This document shows positions 7,867 through 16,365 of a stretch of DNA of 64,000 nt, in pieces. The position numbers and the translations under genes are program-made. The notes under the pieces were generated by a model. The model saw nothing but the letters and a program-made list of their open reading frames with translations, made no database searches and had not been told where the DNA came from. The stretch spans positions 1 through 64,000 of the forward strand of contig JBPOEY010000004.1 in assembly GCA_051251645.1 (NCBI GenBank), given 5' to 3'. The DNA is from Litorimonas sp051251645. Lineage in GTDB: Bacteria; Pseudomonadota; Alphaproteobacteria; Caulobacterales; Maricaulaceae. Position 1 is the first letter of the stretch; each line of letters begins with the position of its first letter.

Positions 7867-7951
7867 TCGGTTAGTCTCCCAAATACTGTTCATATGACGC
7901 CTGATAACCAATGAGGGTTCGCGGGTGTATTTCATGAAGGATAACCTACTG

Positions 7952-8701
7952 ATGCAACGATCAGGCTTATTGGCGAGAAAACTCGGGATGACCCGTGTTT
8001 ATGACGACGCCGGCAACCATATCGCTGTCACTGTTCTGGACCTGCAAGGGTGTCAGGTTGTGGCGCAAAAAACACCTGAGCGCGACGGCTATGCCGCTCT
8101 GCAGCTCGGTTCTGGTGATGCGAAAGTAAAACGCGTTTCTAAAGCGGAGCGCGAGCGCTTCGGTAAAGCGGGTGTCACCCCGAAACAGAAACTCGTCGAA
8201 TTCCGCGTCTCTCCTGACAATATGATCGAAGTCGGCGCAGCAATGTCAGCTGAGCACTTTGTTCCGGGTCAGAAAATCGACGCCTCCGGCATTACGGTCG
8301 GTAAGGGTTTTGCGGGCGCGATGAAGCGTCACAATTTTGGTGGTCTTCGGGCGACTCACGGTGTGTCAATTTCACACCGTTCACACGGCTCTACGGGTCA
8401 GTGTCAGGATCCAGGCCGCGTCTTCAAAGGTAAGAAGATGGCCGGTCACATGGGTGCGGTTCGCCGCACACTGCAAAACCTGACGGTTGCGCGTGTTGAT
8501 GCCGAAGAGGGTCTGGTTTTGGTTCACGGTCACGTGCCGGGTTCCAAGGGTGCATGGATCGAACTGCGTGATGCCGTCAAAGGTGTCAAAGCAACCGATC
8601 TGCCGATGCCAGGCAAATTCACAATGGACGCGCCTAAGGCGGCTAAAGCAAAGGCAGCTCCGGTTGCTGACGCTGCAGAGTCTAAAGGCGAGGAGGAGTA
8701 G
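7952..8701 (+). CDS. rplC: 50S ribosomal protein L3
   Basis: L3 binds 23S rRNA near the peptidyl-transferase centre and is an early assembly protein. The product starts MQRSGLLARKLGMTRVYDD and contains the family glycine/histidine loop RSHGSTGQCQDPGRVFKGKK. A 25-30 residue Ala/Lys/Glu-rich tail ends it. I chose the ATG at 7952 (249 aa) because it fits the family start and has AAGGA about 10 bases upstream; in-frame starts at 7925 (GTG) and 7934 are possible. It is the first gene of the displaced S10 cluster and is followed by rplD after 2 bp. Confidence 0.97.
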   Translation: MQRSGLLARKLGMTRVYDDAGNHIAVTVLDLQGCQVVAQKTPERDGYAALQLGSGDAKVKRVSKAERERFGKAGVTPKQKLVEFRVSPDNMIEVGAAMSAEHFVPGQKIDASGITVGKGFAGAMKRHNFGGLRATHGVSISHRSHGSTGQCQDPGRVFKGKKMAGHMGAVRRTLQNLTVARVDAEEGLVLVHGHVPGSKGAWIELRDAVKGVKATDLPMPGKFTMDAPKAAKAKAAPVADAAESKGEEE

Positions 8702-8703
8702 TC

Positions 8704-9324
8704 ATGAAGATCGATGTGACAACACTCGACGGCAAAAAGGGCGGCTCTGTCGACCTCAATGACGCTGTCTTCGGCAAAGAGCCGCGCAAAGATATTTTGC
8801 ACCGTATGGTTCGCTATCAAATGGCTAAGCGCCAAGCGGGTACGCACCAAGTGCAGGAGCGCGGCGATGTCTCTAAGACAACTAAGCGGATCGGCAATCA
8901 AAAAGGTGGCGGTACGGCCCGTCACGGTAACGGATCTGTGTCACAGTTCCGCGGTGGTGCTAAAGCGCACGGTCCTCGGACTCGTAGCCACGCGCATGAC
9001 CTGACTAAGAAATTCCGCAAGCTCGCACTTTGCCACGCTTTGTCAGCCAAGCAATCAGCCGGTGAATTGATCATCGTTGATACGTTGGCGCTCAAAGAAG
9101 CCAAGACAGCGACGCTTCGCAAGCAACTCGAAGTGATGGGCATTAAGAATGCTCTGATCGTCGGTGGTAGCGAGATTGATACGATCTTCGGTCGCGCCGC
9201 ACAAAACATTCCAAACATTGACGTGCTGCCAAGCCAAGGCGCCAACGTGTATGACATTCTTCGTCGTCACACGCTGGTCTTGTCTAAGGACGCGGTTGAT
9301 GCCTTGCAGGAGCGTCTAAAATGA
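8704..9324 (+). CDS. rplD: 50S ribosomal protein L4
   Basis: This 206-aa L4 homologue carries the conserved internal loop (TKRIGNQKGGGTARHGN, then GGAKAHGPRTRSHAHDLTKK) that reaches into the exit tunnel. In enterobacteria L4 also represses its own operon (family knowledge). The Shine-Dalgarno GGAGG overlaps the end of rplC two bases before this gene. Its last four bases overlap the rplW start (ATGA). Confidence 0.97.
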   Translation: MKIDVTTLDGKKGGSVDLNDAVFGKEPRKDILHRMVRYQMAKRQAGTHQVQERGDVSKTTKRIGNQKGGGTARHGNGSVSQFRGGAKAHGPRTRSHAHDLTKKFRKLALCHALSAKQSAGELIIVDTLALKEAKTATLRKQLEVMGIKNALIVGGSEIDTIFGRAAQNIPNIDVLPSQGANVYDILRRHTLVLSKDAVDALQERLK

Positions 9325-9617
9325 GCGCGAACGCCAAACATTACGATACGGTTTTGACGCCTGTCATTACTGAGAAATCGACGATCGTCGCTGAAAACAA
9401 CCAGATTGTATTCCAAGTGCCTTTGTCTGCGTCTAAGCCGGAAATCAAAATTGCTGTTGAACAGCTGTTCAATGTCTCTGTCATGGCCGTCAATACGATC
9501 CTAACCAAAGGGAAGACAAAGCGCTTCCGCGGTCGTCCGGGTCGTCGGAATGACGTCAAGAAGGCCATTGTCACGCTGAAAGACGGCGACACCATCGACA
9601 TTGCGACGGGGCTCTAG
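9321..9617 (+). CDS. rplW: 50S ribosomal protein L23
   Basis: This 98-aa protein contains the L23 motifs TPVITEKST and GKTKRFRGRPGRR. L23 sits at the exit tunnel and docks trigger factor and SRP (family knowledge). The start overlaps rplD in an ATGA, with AGGAG upstream. rplB begins 4 bp after its stop. Confidence 0.97.
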   Translation: MSANAKHYDTVLTPVITEKSTIVAENNQIVFQVPLSASKPEIKIAVEQLFNVSVMAVNTILTKGKTKRFRGRPGRRNDVKKAIVTLKDGDTIDIATGL

Positions 9618-9621
9618 AACC

Positions 9622-10458
9622 ATGGCATTGAAGACATTTAATCCAACAAGCCCTTCGCGGCGTCACCTGGTTCAGGTCGATCGTAGCGAGTTGCACAAAG
9701 GGCGCCCTGAAAAGGCGCTGACCGAAGGTCTGACAAAGACTGGCGGACGCAACAATAAGGGCCGCATTACGGTTCGTCACCAAGGTGGTGGACACAAGCG
9801 CTTGTATCGCAAGATTGATTTCAAGCGGAACAAAGTCGGCATGGAAGCGACAGTTATCCGTTTGGAATATGATCCAAACCGGACCGCTTTTATCGCATTG
9901 ATCCAGTATAAAGACGGCGAAAAAGCTTACATCCTCGCGCCACAACGCCTCGCGGCGGGTGACACGGTCTTGTCGGCTGAAAAAGCAGATGTGAAGCCCG
10001 GCAACACCATGCCGCTTCGCTCGATGCCCGTCGGCACGATCATGCACAATATTGAGATGAAGCCAGGTAAGGGTGGGCAGATTGCTCGTTCCGCCGGGGC
10101 CTATGCTCAGCTTGTGGGTCGTTCAGAAGGTTACGCGCAGGTCCGTCTGAAGTCAGGCGAAATGCGGATGATCCACCAGACATGTCTGGCCACGGTCGGA
10201 GCTGTCTCCAACCCGGATCACATGAACATTAACCTCGGTAAAGCAGGTCGCAAACGTTGGTTGGGTGTTCGCCCAACTGTTCGCGGCGTGGCCATGAACC
10301 CGGTCGATCACCCCCACGGTGGTGGTGAAGGTCGGACATCTGGTGGTCGTCACCCTGTGACACCTTGGGGTAAGCCTACTAAGGGCGCACGTACGCGCTC
10401 GAACAAGTCGACTGACAAATTCATCATTCGTTCGCGTCACGCGAAGAAGAAGCGCTAG
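9622..10458 (+). CDS. rplB: 50S ribosomal protein L2
   Basis: The product is 278 aa, the usual L2 length, starting MALKTFNPTSPSRRHLV. It contains the signature GVAMNPVDHPHGGGEGRTSGG, in which the essential histidine near the peptidyl-transferase centre lies. The ATG at 9622 is 4 bp after rplW. A longer frame from 9601 is rejected because it would lie within rplW and lacks family similarity. Confidence 0.97.
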   Translation: MALKTFNPTSPSRRHLVQVDRSELHKGRPEKALTEGLTKTGGRNNKGRITVRHQGGGHKRLYRKIDFKRNKVGMEATVIRLEYDPNRTAFIALIQYKDGEKAYILAPQRLAAGDTVLSAEKADVKPGNTMPLRSMPVGTIMHNIEMKPGKGGQIARSAGAYAQLVGRSEGYAQVRLKSGEMRMIHQTCLATVGAVSNPDHMNINLGKAGRKRWLGVRPTVRGVAMNPVDHPHGGGEGRTSGGRHPVTPWGKPTKGARTRSNKSTDKFIIRSRHAKKKR

Positions 10459-10472
10459 GAAAGGACGAAACT

Positions 10473-10751
10473 ATGCCACGTTCCGTCTGGAAAGGGCCGT
10501 TTGTTGACGGTTACCTTCTGAAAAAGGCCGAGGCTTCTCATGCCGAAGGTCGTCGTAAGCCGATCAAGACATGGTCGCGTCGCTCGACAATTATGCCAAA
10601 CTTTGTTGGCCTGACATTTCAGGTCCATAATGGCCGTAAATTCGTGCCTGTGCTCGTCGATGAAGATATGGTCGGTCACAAGCTGGGTGAATTTTCGCCA
10701 ACCCGCACTTATTACGGCCACGCGGCCGATAAAAAAGCCAAGCGGAGATAG
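10473..10751 (+). CDS. rpsS: 30S ribosomal protein S19
   Basis: This 92-aa protein has the S19 sequence MPRSVWKGPFVDGYLLKKAE and the conserved GHKLGEFSPTRTYYGHAADKK end. S19 sits in the 30S head next to S13. AGGAAAGGA precedes the ATG. Confidence 0.97.
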   Translation: MPRSVWKGPFVDGYLLKKAEASHAEGRRKPIKTWSRRSTIMPNFVGLTFQVHNGRKFVPVLVDEDMVGHKLGEFSPTRTYYGHAADKKAKRR

Positions 10752-10757
10752 ATACCG

Positions 10758-11144
10758 ATGGGCAAGCAAAAACAACCACGTCGGCTCGCCGACAATGAAG
10801 CGCGCGCCAAGCTGCGTATGATCCGCATCTCGCCGATTAAACTGAACCTTGTGGCTCAGTTGATCCGTGGCAAGAAAGTGGACGTCGCCTTGGCTGACCT
10901 GGAATTCTCGCATAAGCGGATTTCCGGTGACGTGAAAAAGGTGCTGGAAAGCGCCATCGCGAACGCTGAGAACAACCATAATCTGGACATTGATAATCTG
11001 ATCGTTTCCGAAGCCTATGTCGGTAAGAACTTCGTCATGAAGCGCTTCCGGGCCCGGGCTCGCGGTCGTGGCGCGCAGATTCTCAAGCCATTTTCCGAGC
11101 TGACAATTGTCGTCAAGGAAGTGTCTGAAGAGGAGGCCGCGTAA
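10758..11144 (+). CDS. rplV: 50S ribosomal protein L22
   Basis: The 128-aa product shows the L22 body (RISPIKLNLVAQLIRGKKV) and the beta-hairpin loop sequence MKRFRARARGRG that lines the exit tunnel, where macrolide-resistance changes map in other bacteria. Its stop (TAA) shares a base with the rpsC ATG at 11144. Confidence 0.97.
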   Translation: MGKQKQPRRLADNEARAKLRMIRISPIKLNLVAQLIRGKKVDVALADLEFSHKRISGDVKKVLESAIANAENNHNLDIDNLIVSEAYVGKNFVMKRFRARARGRGAQILKPFSELTIVVKEVSEEEAA

Positions 11145-11893
11145 TGGGTCAGAAGATCAATCCGATCGGCCTTCGCCTCGGTATCAATCGCACATGGCAA
11201 TCCCGTTGGTATGCCAATACAAATGACTTTGGTGATCTCCTTCACCAGGATCTGACAATCCGGAATTTCCTGAACTCAGAACTTAAAAACGCGTCTGTGT
11301 CGCGCATCGTTATCGAGCGTCCACACAAAACTTGCCGCATCACAATTTACACGGCGCGTCCGGGTGTTGTGATTGGTAAAAAAGGCGCTGACATTGAAAG
11401 CCTGCGCTTGCGTGTTGCAACGATGGTTGATGGCGAAGTGTTCATCAATCTTGTCGAAGTGCGCAAGCCGGAAGTCGATGCGAACCTTGTTGCTGAAGGC
11501 ATTGCCCAACAGCTGGAGCGTCGTGTTTCTTTCCGTCGCGCCATGAAGCGGTCGCTGCAAAGCGCCATGCGGATGGGTGCTAAGGGTTGTAAGATCAAAT
11601 TGGGTGGACGTCTTGGCGGTGCTGAGATTGCCCGGGTTGAACAATATCAAGAAGGTGCCGTGCCGCTGCATACATTGCGCGCCGACATCGACTATGGGAC
11701 TGCACGCGCGATGACGGCCATGGGCATCATCGGGATCAAAGTGTGGATCAATAAAGGCGAGATCATGGAGCATGACCCCTATGCACATGAGCGCCGTATG
11801 ACAGAGCAGGGCGATACACGCTCGCGCGCAGGCGGCGACCGAGGCGGTCGTGGTGGCGATCGCGGCGGACGACGTCCAGCTCGTACGAACTAG
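11144..11893 (+). CDS. rpsC: 30S ribosomal protein S3
   Basis: This 249-aa S3 starts MGQKINPIGLRLGINR and includes the KH domain (RPGVVIGKKGADIE). S3 forms part of the mRNA entry channel and helicase. The C-terminal tail is Arg/Gly-rich (GGDRGGRGGDRGGRRP) and slightly longer than in E. coli. It begins in a TAATG overlap with rplV. Confidence 0.97.
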   Translation: MGQKINPIGLRLGINRTWQSRWYANTNDFGDLLHQDLTIRNFLNSELKNASVSRIVIERPHKTCRITIYTARPGVVIGKKGADIESLRLRVATMVDGEVFINLVEVRKPEVDANLVAEGIAQQLERRVSFRRAMKRSLQSAMRMGAKGCKIKLGGRLGGAEIARVEQYQEGAVPLHTLRADIDYGTARAMTAMGIIGIKVWINKGEIMEHDPYAHERRMTEQGDTRSRAGGDRGGRGGDRGGRRPARTN

Positions 11894-11905
11894 GAGGCAG
11901 GCGAG

Positions 11906-12325
11906 ATGCGTCAGCCAAAGAGAACCAAGTTCCGCAAAGCCCATAAGGGTCGGATTAAGGGCACTGCCAAAGGTGGCACAGCCCTTAACTTCGGCTCATA
12001 TGGTCTTAAGGCTCTCGAGCCTGAGCGGGTAACAGCACGCCAGATCGAAGCGACTCGTCGCGCGATCACGCGTCACATGAAACGTGCCGGTCGCGTGTGG
12101 ATCCGGATATTCCCGGATGTGCCAGTGACAAAGAAACCGACTGAAGTCCGTATGGGTAAAGGTAAGGGTTCTGTTGAGTTCTGGGCCTGTAAGGTCAAGC
12201 CGGGTCGGGTCATGTTCGAAATCGACGGTGTTAGCGATGAAGTCGCTCGTGAAGCTCTGCGCCTTGGTGCAGCCAAGCTTCCGATCAAGACGAGAATCGT
12301 TACGCGTCCGGGTGAGGGCACTTAA
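11906..12325 (+). CDS. rplP: 50S ribosomal protein L16
   Basis: The 139-aa product has the L16 start (MRQPKRTKFRKAHKGRIKG) and the motif RMGKGKGSVEFWACKVKPG. L16 helps organise the A-site tRNA region of the large subunit. AGGAGGC precedes the ATG strongly. rpmC starts one base after its stop. Confidence 0.97.
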   Translation: MRQPKRTKFRKAHKGRIKGTAKGGTALNFGSYGLKALEPERVTARQIEATRRAITRHMKRAGRVWIRIFPDVPVTKKPTEVRMGKGKGSVEFWACKVKPGRVMFEIDGVSDEVAREALRLGAAKLPIKTRIVTRPGEGT

Positions 12326-12326
12326 A

Positions 12327-12563
12327 ATGGCCGATAAAAATCTTAAAGTTGGCGAATTGCGCCAGATGTCTGATGATCAGTTGTCGGAAAAGCTGTTGAT
12401 GCTCAAGAAAGAGCAATTCAACCTGCGTTTCCAGGATGCAACAGGTCAGCTCCAAAGCACAGCGCGCGTTCGCGAAGTTCGCCGCGCCGTCGCTCGGGTC
12501 AAAACACTTCAAGTCCAGCGTAAAGCTGCGGCCGCGAAGACCGATAAGAAAGCGGAGGCGTAA
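12327..12563 (+). CDS. rpmC: 50S ribosomal protein L29
   Basis: This 78-aa protein begins MADKNLKVGELRQMSDDQL and has the L29 helical hairpin with KEQFNLRFQDATGQL. L29 lies at the exit tunnel beside L23. The ATG at 12327 is one base after rplP; a longer frame from 12174 would overlap rplP and is rejected. Confidence 0.95.
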   Translation: MADKNLKVGELRQMSDDQLSEKLLMLKKEQFNLRFQDATGQLQSTARVREVRRAVARVKTLQVQRKAAAAKTDKKAEA

Positions 12564-12568
12564 GCGCT

Positions 12569-12802
12569 ATGCCAAAACGTATTCTGCGAGGCACAGTCGT
12601 GTCTGATAAGGGTGACAAGACAATCGTCGTCAAAGTCGAGCGTCAGTTTTTGCACCCGTTGCTGAAAAAGACAATTCGTCGGTCCAAGCGCTACGCCGCT
12701 CACGACGAGCAAAACGTGCACAAAGTTGGCGACAAAGTTCGCATTATTGAGTGCCCGCCCAAGAGCAAAACCAAGACCTGGGAAGTCGTCACCGCATCCT
12801 AA
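12569..12802 (+). CDS. rpsQ: 30S ribosomal protein S17
   Basis: This 77-aa OB-fold protein carries the S17 motifs RGTVVSDKGDKTIVV and DKVRIIECPPKSKTK. S17 is a primary 16S rRNA-binding protein. It ends the S10-type part of the cluster. A 40-bp gap precedes rplN. Confidence 0.97.
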   Translation: MPKRILRGTVVSDKGDKTIVVKVERQFLHPLLKKTIRRSKRYAAHDEQNVHKVGDKVRIIECPPKSKTKTWEVVTAS

Positions 12803-12842
12803 GGATGCGTGTGTGCGAGACTCCCAAGCTTAGGAGAGACCA

Positions 12843-13211
12843 ATGATTCAGATGCAATCCAATCTGGAGGTCGCGGATAATTCCGGGGCCCGCCGCGTGC
12901 AGTGCATCAAGGTGCTGGGCGGTTCAAAACGCCGTTACGCGCATGTTGGCGACACAATTGTCGTTTCTGTGAAGGAAGCTATTCCTCGCGGTAAAGTGAA
13001 AAAGGGTGACGTCCGTAAGGCCGTTGTCGTGCGTGTTCGTAAGGACATTCAACGTCGTGACGGCTCTGTCATTCGCTTTGATGGCAATGCTGCTGTCATT
13101 ATCAATAATAACGGTGAGCCTATCGGCACGCGGATTTTTGGCCCTGTTCCTCGCGAACTCCGTGCTAAAAACCACATGAAGATCGTCTCGCTCGCACCTG
13201 AGGTGCTGTAG
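12843..13211 (+). CDS. rplN: 50S ribosomal protein L14
   Basis: The product is 122 aa, exactly the usual L14 length, starting MIQMQSNLEVADNSGARRVQ and ending in the conserved REL/KIVSLAPEVL region. L14 lies at the subunit interface. TAGGAGAG precedes the ATG. It is the first gene of the spc-type block. Confidence 0.98.
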   Translation: MIQMQSNLEVADNSGARRVQCIKVLGGSKRRYAHVGDTIVVSVKEAIPRGKVKKGDVRKAVVVRVRKDIQRRDGSVIRFDGNAAVIINNNGEPIGTRIFGPVPRELRAKNHMKIVSLAPEVL

Positions 13212-13213
13212 TC

Positions 13214-13534
13214 ATGGCTGCGAAGATCAAAAAAGGCGACTATGTCGTCGTTATCGCCGGTGCGGATAAAGGCAAAAAGGGCAATGTCCTTCGCGTCATT
13301 CCGAAAGAGGACCGCGTTGTTGTCGAAGGCGTGCGCGTTGTAAAACGTCACGTTCGGGCCAGTCAGACTGACCCAGACGGCGGCATTAAGCAGTTCGAAG
13401 CGCCGATCCACATTTCCAATGTCGCGCACATCGATCCCCGTGATGATGTTCCCACGCGCGTTGGTTTCAAGACGCTCAAGGATGGTAAAAAAGTCCGCGT
13501 CGCCCGTAAATCGGGAGAAGTCATCGATGTCTAA
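13214..13534 (+). CDS. rplX: 50S ribosomal protein L24
   Basis: This 106-aa protein has the KOW motif KKGDYVVVIAGADKGKKG expected of L24, an assembly initiator of the large subunit. It starts 2 bp after rplN, and its end overlaps the rplE start by 8 bp. Confidence 0.97.
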   Translation: MAAKIKKGDYVVVIAGADKGKKGNVLRVIPKEDRVVVEGVRVVKRHVRASQTDPDGGIKQFEAPIHISNVAHIDPRDDVPTRVGFKTLKDGKKVRVARKSGEVIDV

Positions 13535-14081
13535 GCCTTATGAACCCCGCCTCGCGGCCGTCTATCGTGACGAGATCCGCCCGGCCCTTAAAGAGCAGTT
13601 TGGTTATACCAACGAACTTCAGATCCCTACGGTCGAAAAAGTCGTCCTCAATATGGGTCTCGGCGAAGGCGTTGCGGATAAGAAAAAAGTCCAAGCCGCG
13701 ATTGAAGAACTTACTCTCATTGCAGGTCAAAAACCTGTTCCGACGATCGCCAAACAATCTATTGCGGGCTTTAAGCTTCGCGACGGCATGATCATTGGCG
13801 CCAAAGTTACGCTCCGTCGTGACCGGATGTGGGAATTTTTGGATCGCCTGACCAACATTGCGCTGCCGCGCGTTCGTGACTTTCGCGGTCTGAACGCTAA
13901 GAGCTTTGATGGTAACGGGAACTTCGCCATGGGTCTGAATGACCTGTTGGTTTTCCCAGAGATCAGCTATGACAAGTCCGATGCCACACGTGGTATGGAT
14001 ATCGTGGTGCAAACCAGCGCCAAAACAGATGAAGAAGCCAAGGCATTGTTGGCCGCGCTTTCATTCCCTTTCCGTAAGTAA
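13527..14081 (+). CDS. rplE: 50S ribosomal protein L5
   Basis: This 184-aa L5 shows VEKVVLNMGLGEGVADKK and the G-rich DFRGLNAKSFDGNGNFAMG segment. L5 binds 5S rRNA and contacts the P-site tRNA. The ATG at 13527 lies within the last codons of rplX; an in-frame extension to 13419 would overlap rplX more and is rejected. Confidence 0.97.
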   Translation: MSKPYEPRLAAVYRDEIRPALKEQFGYTNELQIPTVEKVVLNMGLGEGVADKKKVQAAIEELTLIAGQKPVPTIAKQSIAGFKLRDGMIIGAKVTLRRDRMWEFLDRLTNIALPRVRDFRGLNAKSFDGNGNFAMGLNDLLVFPEISYDKSDATRGMDIVVQTSAKTDEEAKALLAALSFPFRK

Positions 14082-14116
14082 TCGGACGTCGGAACTAAGC
14101 GAACGCAACAAGCTAA

Positions 14117-14150
14117 GCGGGAACCCCTCAACATATAGGGTTCTCCCCGC
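14117..14150 (+). promoter_or_regulatory. Hairpin between rplE and rpsN
   Basis: GCGGGAACCC (14117-14126) pairs with GGGTTC-T-CCCCGC (14138-14150) through a small bulge, just upstream of the rpsN Shine-Dalgarno (AGGAG). In E. coli, S8 represses the spc operon by binding RNA near the L5 start. A comparable feedback site is possible here but unproven. Confidence 0.35.
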
Positions 14151-14166
14151 ACAGGAGATAATTTGA

Positions 14167-14472
14167 ATGGCTAAAGTCAGTTCAGTCGAACGCAATCTAA
14201 AGCGTCAACGTTTGGTGGCCCAGTATGCCGCGAAACGGGCTCTGCTTAAAGATATTGCCCGTGATAAAGACCTTCCGGTCGAAGAGCGTTTTGGTGCCCA
14301 GTTGAAACTCGCGGCTTTGCCGCGCAATTCAGCGCCATCGCGTATTCGCAACCGTTGTCAGGTTACGGGTCGTCCGCGCGGTTATTACCGTAAAATGAAA
14401 ATGAGCCGTATCGCTTTGCGCGAATATGGTAGCCAGGGTCTGATCCCTGGTCTCACGAAATCCAGTTGGTAG
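14167..14472 (+). CDS. rpsN: 30S ribosomal protein S14
   Basis: This is a 101-aa, long-form S14 ending RLALREYG-type sequence (SRIALREYGSQGLIPGLTKSSW). It has the RIRNRCQVTGRPRGYYRKMK block but lacks the four-cysteine zinc knuckle of the short form, so it is the zinc-independent type. AGGAGATAATTTG precedes the ATG. Confidence 0.97.
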   Translation: MAKVSSVERNLKRQRLVAQYAAKRALLKDIARDKDLPVEERFGAQLKLAALPRNSAPSRIRNRCQVTGRPRGYYRKMKMSRIALREYGSQGLIPGLTKSSW

Positions 14473-14483
14473 GAGGGTAGACC

Positions 14484-14882
14484 ATGTCTTTTTCCGATCC
14501 CCTCGGCGATATGCTCACGCGTATCCGTAATGCAATCATGCGGGGCCGCACGTCGGTCGCGACACCTGCTTCTAACCTTCGTGGCCGCGTCTTGGACGTA
14601 TTGGCTGACGAAGGCTTCATCCGTGGCTTTTCTGAGGCCAAAGATGATAAAGGCTTCCGTGTCTTTAATATCGAATTGAAATATTACGAAGGCGAAGCGG
14701 TTATTCGCGAGATCAAACGGATCTCCAAACCGGGTCGTCGAGTTTATTCTTCGGTCAAAACACTGCCGCAAGTCCGTAACGGTCTCGGCATCGCCATCTT
14801 GTCCACGCCCAAGGGCGTCATGAGTGACACCGCTGCCCGCGAAAATAACGTCGGCGGCGAAGTCCTCTGCCAAGTCTCCTAG
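14484..14882 (+). CDS. rpsH: 30S ribosomal protein S8
   Basis: This 132-aa S8 starts MSFSDPLGDMLTRIRNAIMRG and ends in the conserved LGIAILSTPKGVMSDTAAR region. S8 is a primary binder of the 16S central domain. A strong AGGAGGG precedes the ATG. Confidence 0.97.
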   Translation: MSFSDPLGDMLTRIRNAIMRGRTSVATPASNLRGRVLDVLADEGFIRGFSEAKDDKGFRVFNIELKYYEGEAVIREIKRISKPGRRVYSSVKTLPQVRNGLGIAILSTPKGVMSDTAARENNVGGEVLCQVS

Positions 14883-14895
14883 GAAAGGGCGAACA

Positions 14896-15429
14896 ATGTC
14901 ACGAATCGGCAAAAAGCCCATTGAGGTCCCTTCTGGCGTCACACTGACGCAAAAGGGCCAATCCATTTCGGTCAAAGGACCGAAAGGAGAGCTATCTTTC
15001 GTTCTTCCCGACGCTGTTGTTGGTGAGTTCAAGGATAACGAGTTGACGATCACCGGTGTTGAAGGCGTCAAAAACGCCAGCGCCATGTGGGGCATGGCCC
15101 GCACAATGGTCTCCAACATGATCGAAGGCGTCACCAAGGGTTACAGCAAAGCGCTCGAACTCCGCGGCGTCGGTTATCGCGCACAATCGCAAGGCAACGG
15201 CCTGACGATGCAGCTCGGTTACTCTCACGATATTAACTACACAGCGCCTGAAGGCATTACGATCGAGGCCCCTAAGCCAACATCTGTGATCGTTTCAGGG
15301 ATCAACAAGCAAAAAGTCGGTCAGGTTGCAGCAGAAATCCGCGCCTTCCGCAAGCCTGAGCCTTATAAAGGCAAGGGCGTTCGCTATGTTGGCGAGTATG
15401 TGCGTCAGAAAGAAGGGAAGAAGAAGTAA
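14896..15429 (+). CDS. rplF: 50S ribosomal protein L6
   Basis: The 177-aa protein starts MSRIGKKPIEVPSGVTLT and ends PEPYKGKGVRYVGEYVRQK, both L6 hallmarks. L6 lies near the GTPase-associated centre. The ATG at 14896 follows AGGAAAGG. Its last base is shared with the rplR start in TAATG. A frame opening at 14824 inside rpsH is rejected. Confidence 0.97.
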   Translation: MSRIGKKPIEVPSGVTLTQKGQSISVKGPKGELSFVLPDAVVGEFKDNELTITGVEGVKNASAMWGMARTMVSNMIEGVTKGYSKALELRGVGYRAQSQGNGLTMQLGYSHDINYTAPEGITIEAPKPTSVIVSGINKQKVGQVAAEIRAFRKPEPYKGKGVRYVGEYVRQKEGKKK

Positions 15430-15782
15430 TGGCTTCCACTGCCCACAAATTAATGAAGCGCCGCGCGCAACGCGTTCGTCGCCGTCTCAAAAAACATTCG
15501 CAAGGTCGTCCGCGTTTGTCTGTTACACGTTCCGACAAGAATATTTCGGTTCAGGTGATCGACGATACGCAGGGTATCACCGTTGCGTCCGCGTCTACGC
15601 TTGAAGATAAAAGCCAAAAAGGCTCTGATGTTGCTGCGGCGACACGGATCGGCAAGCTTGTCGCTGAACGCGCAACGAAAGCGGGCGTCACCGACGTGGT
15701 CTTTGACCGCGGCGCCTATCTTTATCACGGCCGCGTCAAGGCGCTGGCTGACGCCGCGCGTGAAGCCGGTCTGAAATTCTAG
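15429..15782 (+). CDS. rplR: 50S ribosomal protein L18
   Basis: This 117-aa protein has the L18 motifs RRLKKHSQGRPRLSVTRSDK and FDRGAYLYHGRVKALADAAR. L18 brings 5S rRNA into the large subunit. It overlaps rplF by one base, and rpsE follows after 10 bp. Confidence 0.97.
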   Translation: MASTAHKLMKRRAQRVRRRLKKHSQGRPRLSVTRSDKNISVQVIDDTQGITVASASTLEDKSQKGSDVAAATRIGKLVAERATKAGVTDVVFDRGAYLYHGRVKALADAAREAGLKF

Positions 15783-15792
15783 GATAAACGAT

Positions 15793-16365
15793 ATGGCAGG
15801 CAGAAATGACAACCGCCGCGGCGGTCGTAACGACGAACAAGACAGCGAGTTTATCGACCGTCTCGTGCACATTAATCGTGTGGCGAAGACTGTTAAGGGT
15901 GGCCGGAACATGAGTTTCGCCGCGCTCGTTATCGTCGGTGATGAAAAAGGCCGGGTCGGCTTCGGTAAGGGTAAGGCACGTGAAGTGCCGGAAGCTATCC
16001 GTAAGGCGACTGAGGAAGCCAAGAAAACAATGATCCGCGTTCCCTTGCGGGAAGGCCGGACCTTGCACCATGACGTCAAAGGACGTCACGGCGCGGGTAA
16101 AGTCATGATGCGTGCAGCCCCTCCCGGGACTGGCGTGATCGCAGGTGGTCCGATGCGGGCCGTTTTGGAATGCCTCGGCATCCAAGACGTTGTTGGCAAA
16201 TCCATCGGCACATCGAACCCTTACAACATGGTTCGCGCGACTTTTGATGCGCTCAAGCGTATGGAAAGCCCACGGACTGTCGCCTCAAAGCGCGGTAAGA
16301 AGGTTGCAGACATCGTTGAACGTCGTTCCGACGGCGCGTCTGCTCCGGAAGCATTGGAGGCTTAG
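15793..16365 (+). CDS. rpsE: 30S ribosomal protein S5
   Basis: This 190-aa S5 shows the dsRBD-like N-domain (KTVKGGRNMSFAALVIVGD) and the GTGVIAGGPMRAVLE motif. S5 acts in decoding accuracy and mRNA entry. It has a short Gly/Arg-rich N-terminal extension (AGRNDNRRGGRNDEQ). rpmD starts immediately after its stop (TAGATG). Confidence 0.97.
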   Translation: MAGRNDNRRGGRNDEQDSEFIDRLVHINRVAKTVKGGRNMSFAALVIVGDEKGRVGFGKGKAREVPEAIRKATEEAKKTMIRVPLREGRTLHHDVKGRHGAGKVMMRAAPPGTGVIAGGPMRAVLECLGIQDVVGKSIGTSNPYNMVRATFDALKRMESPRTVASKRGKKVADIVERRSDGASAPEALEA

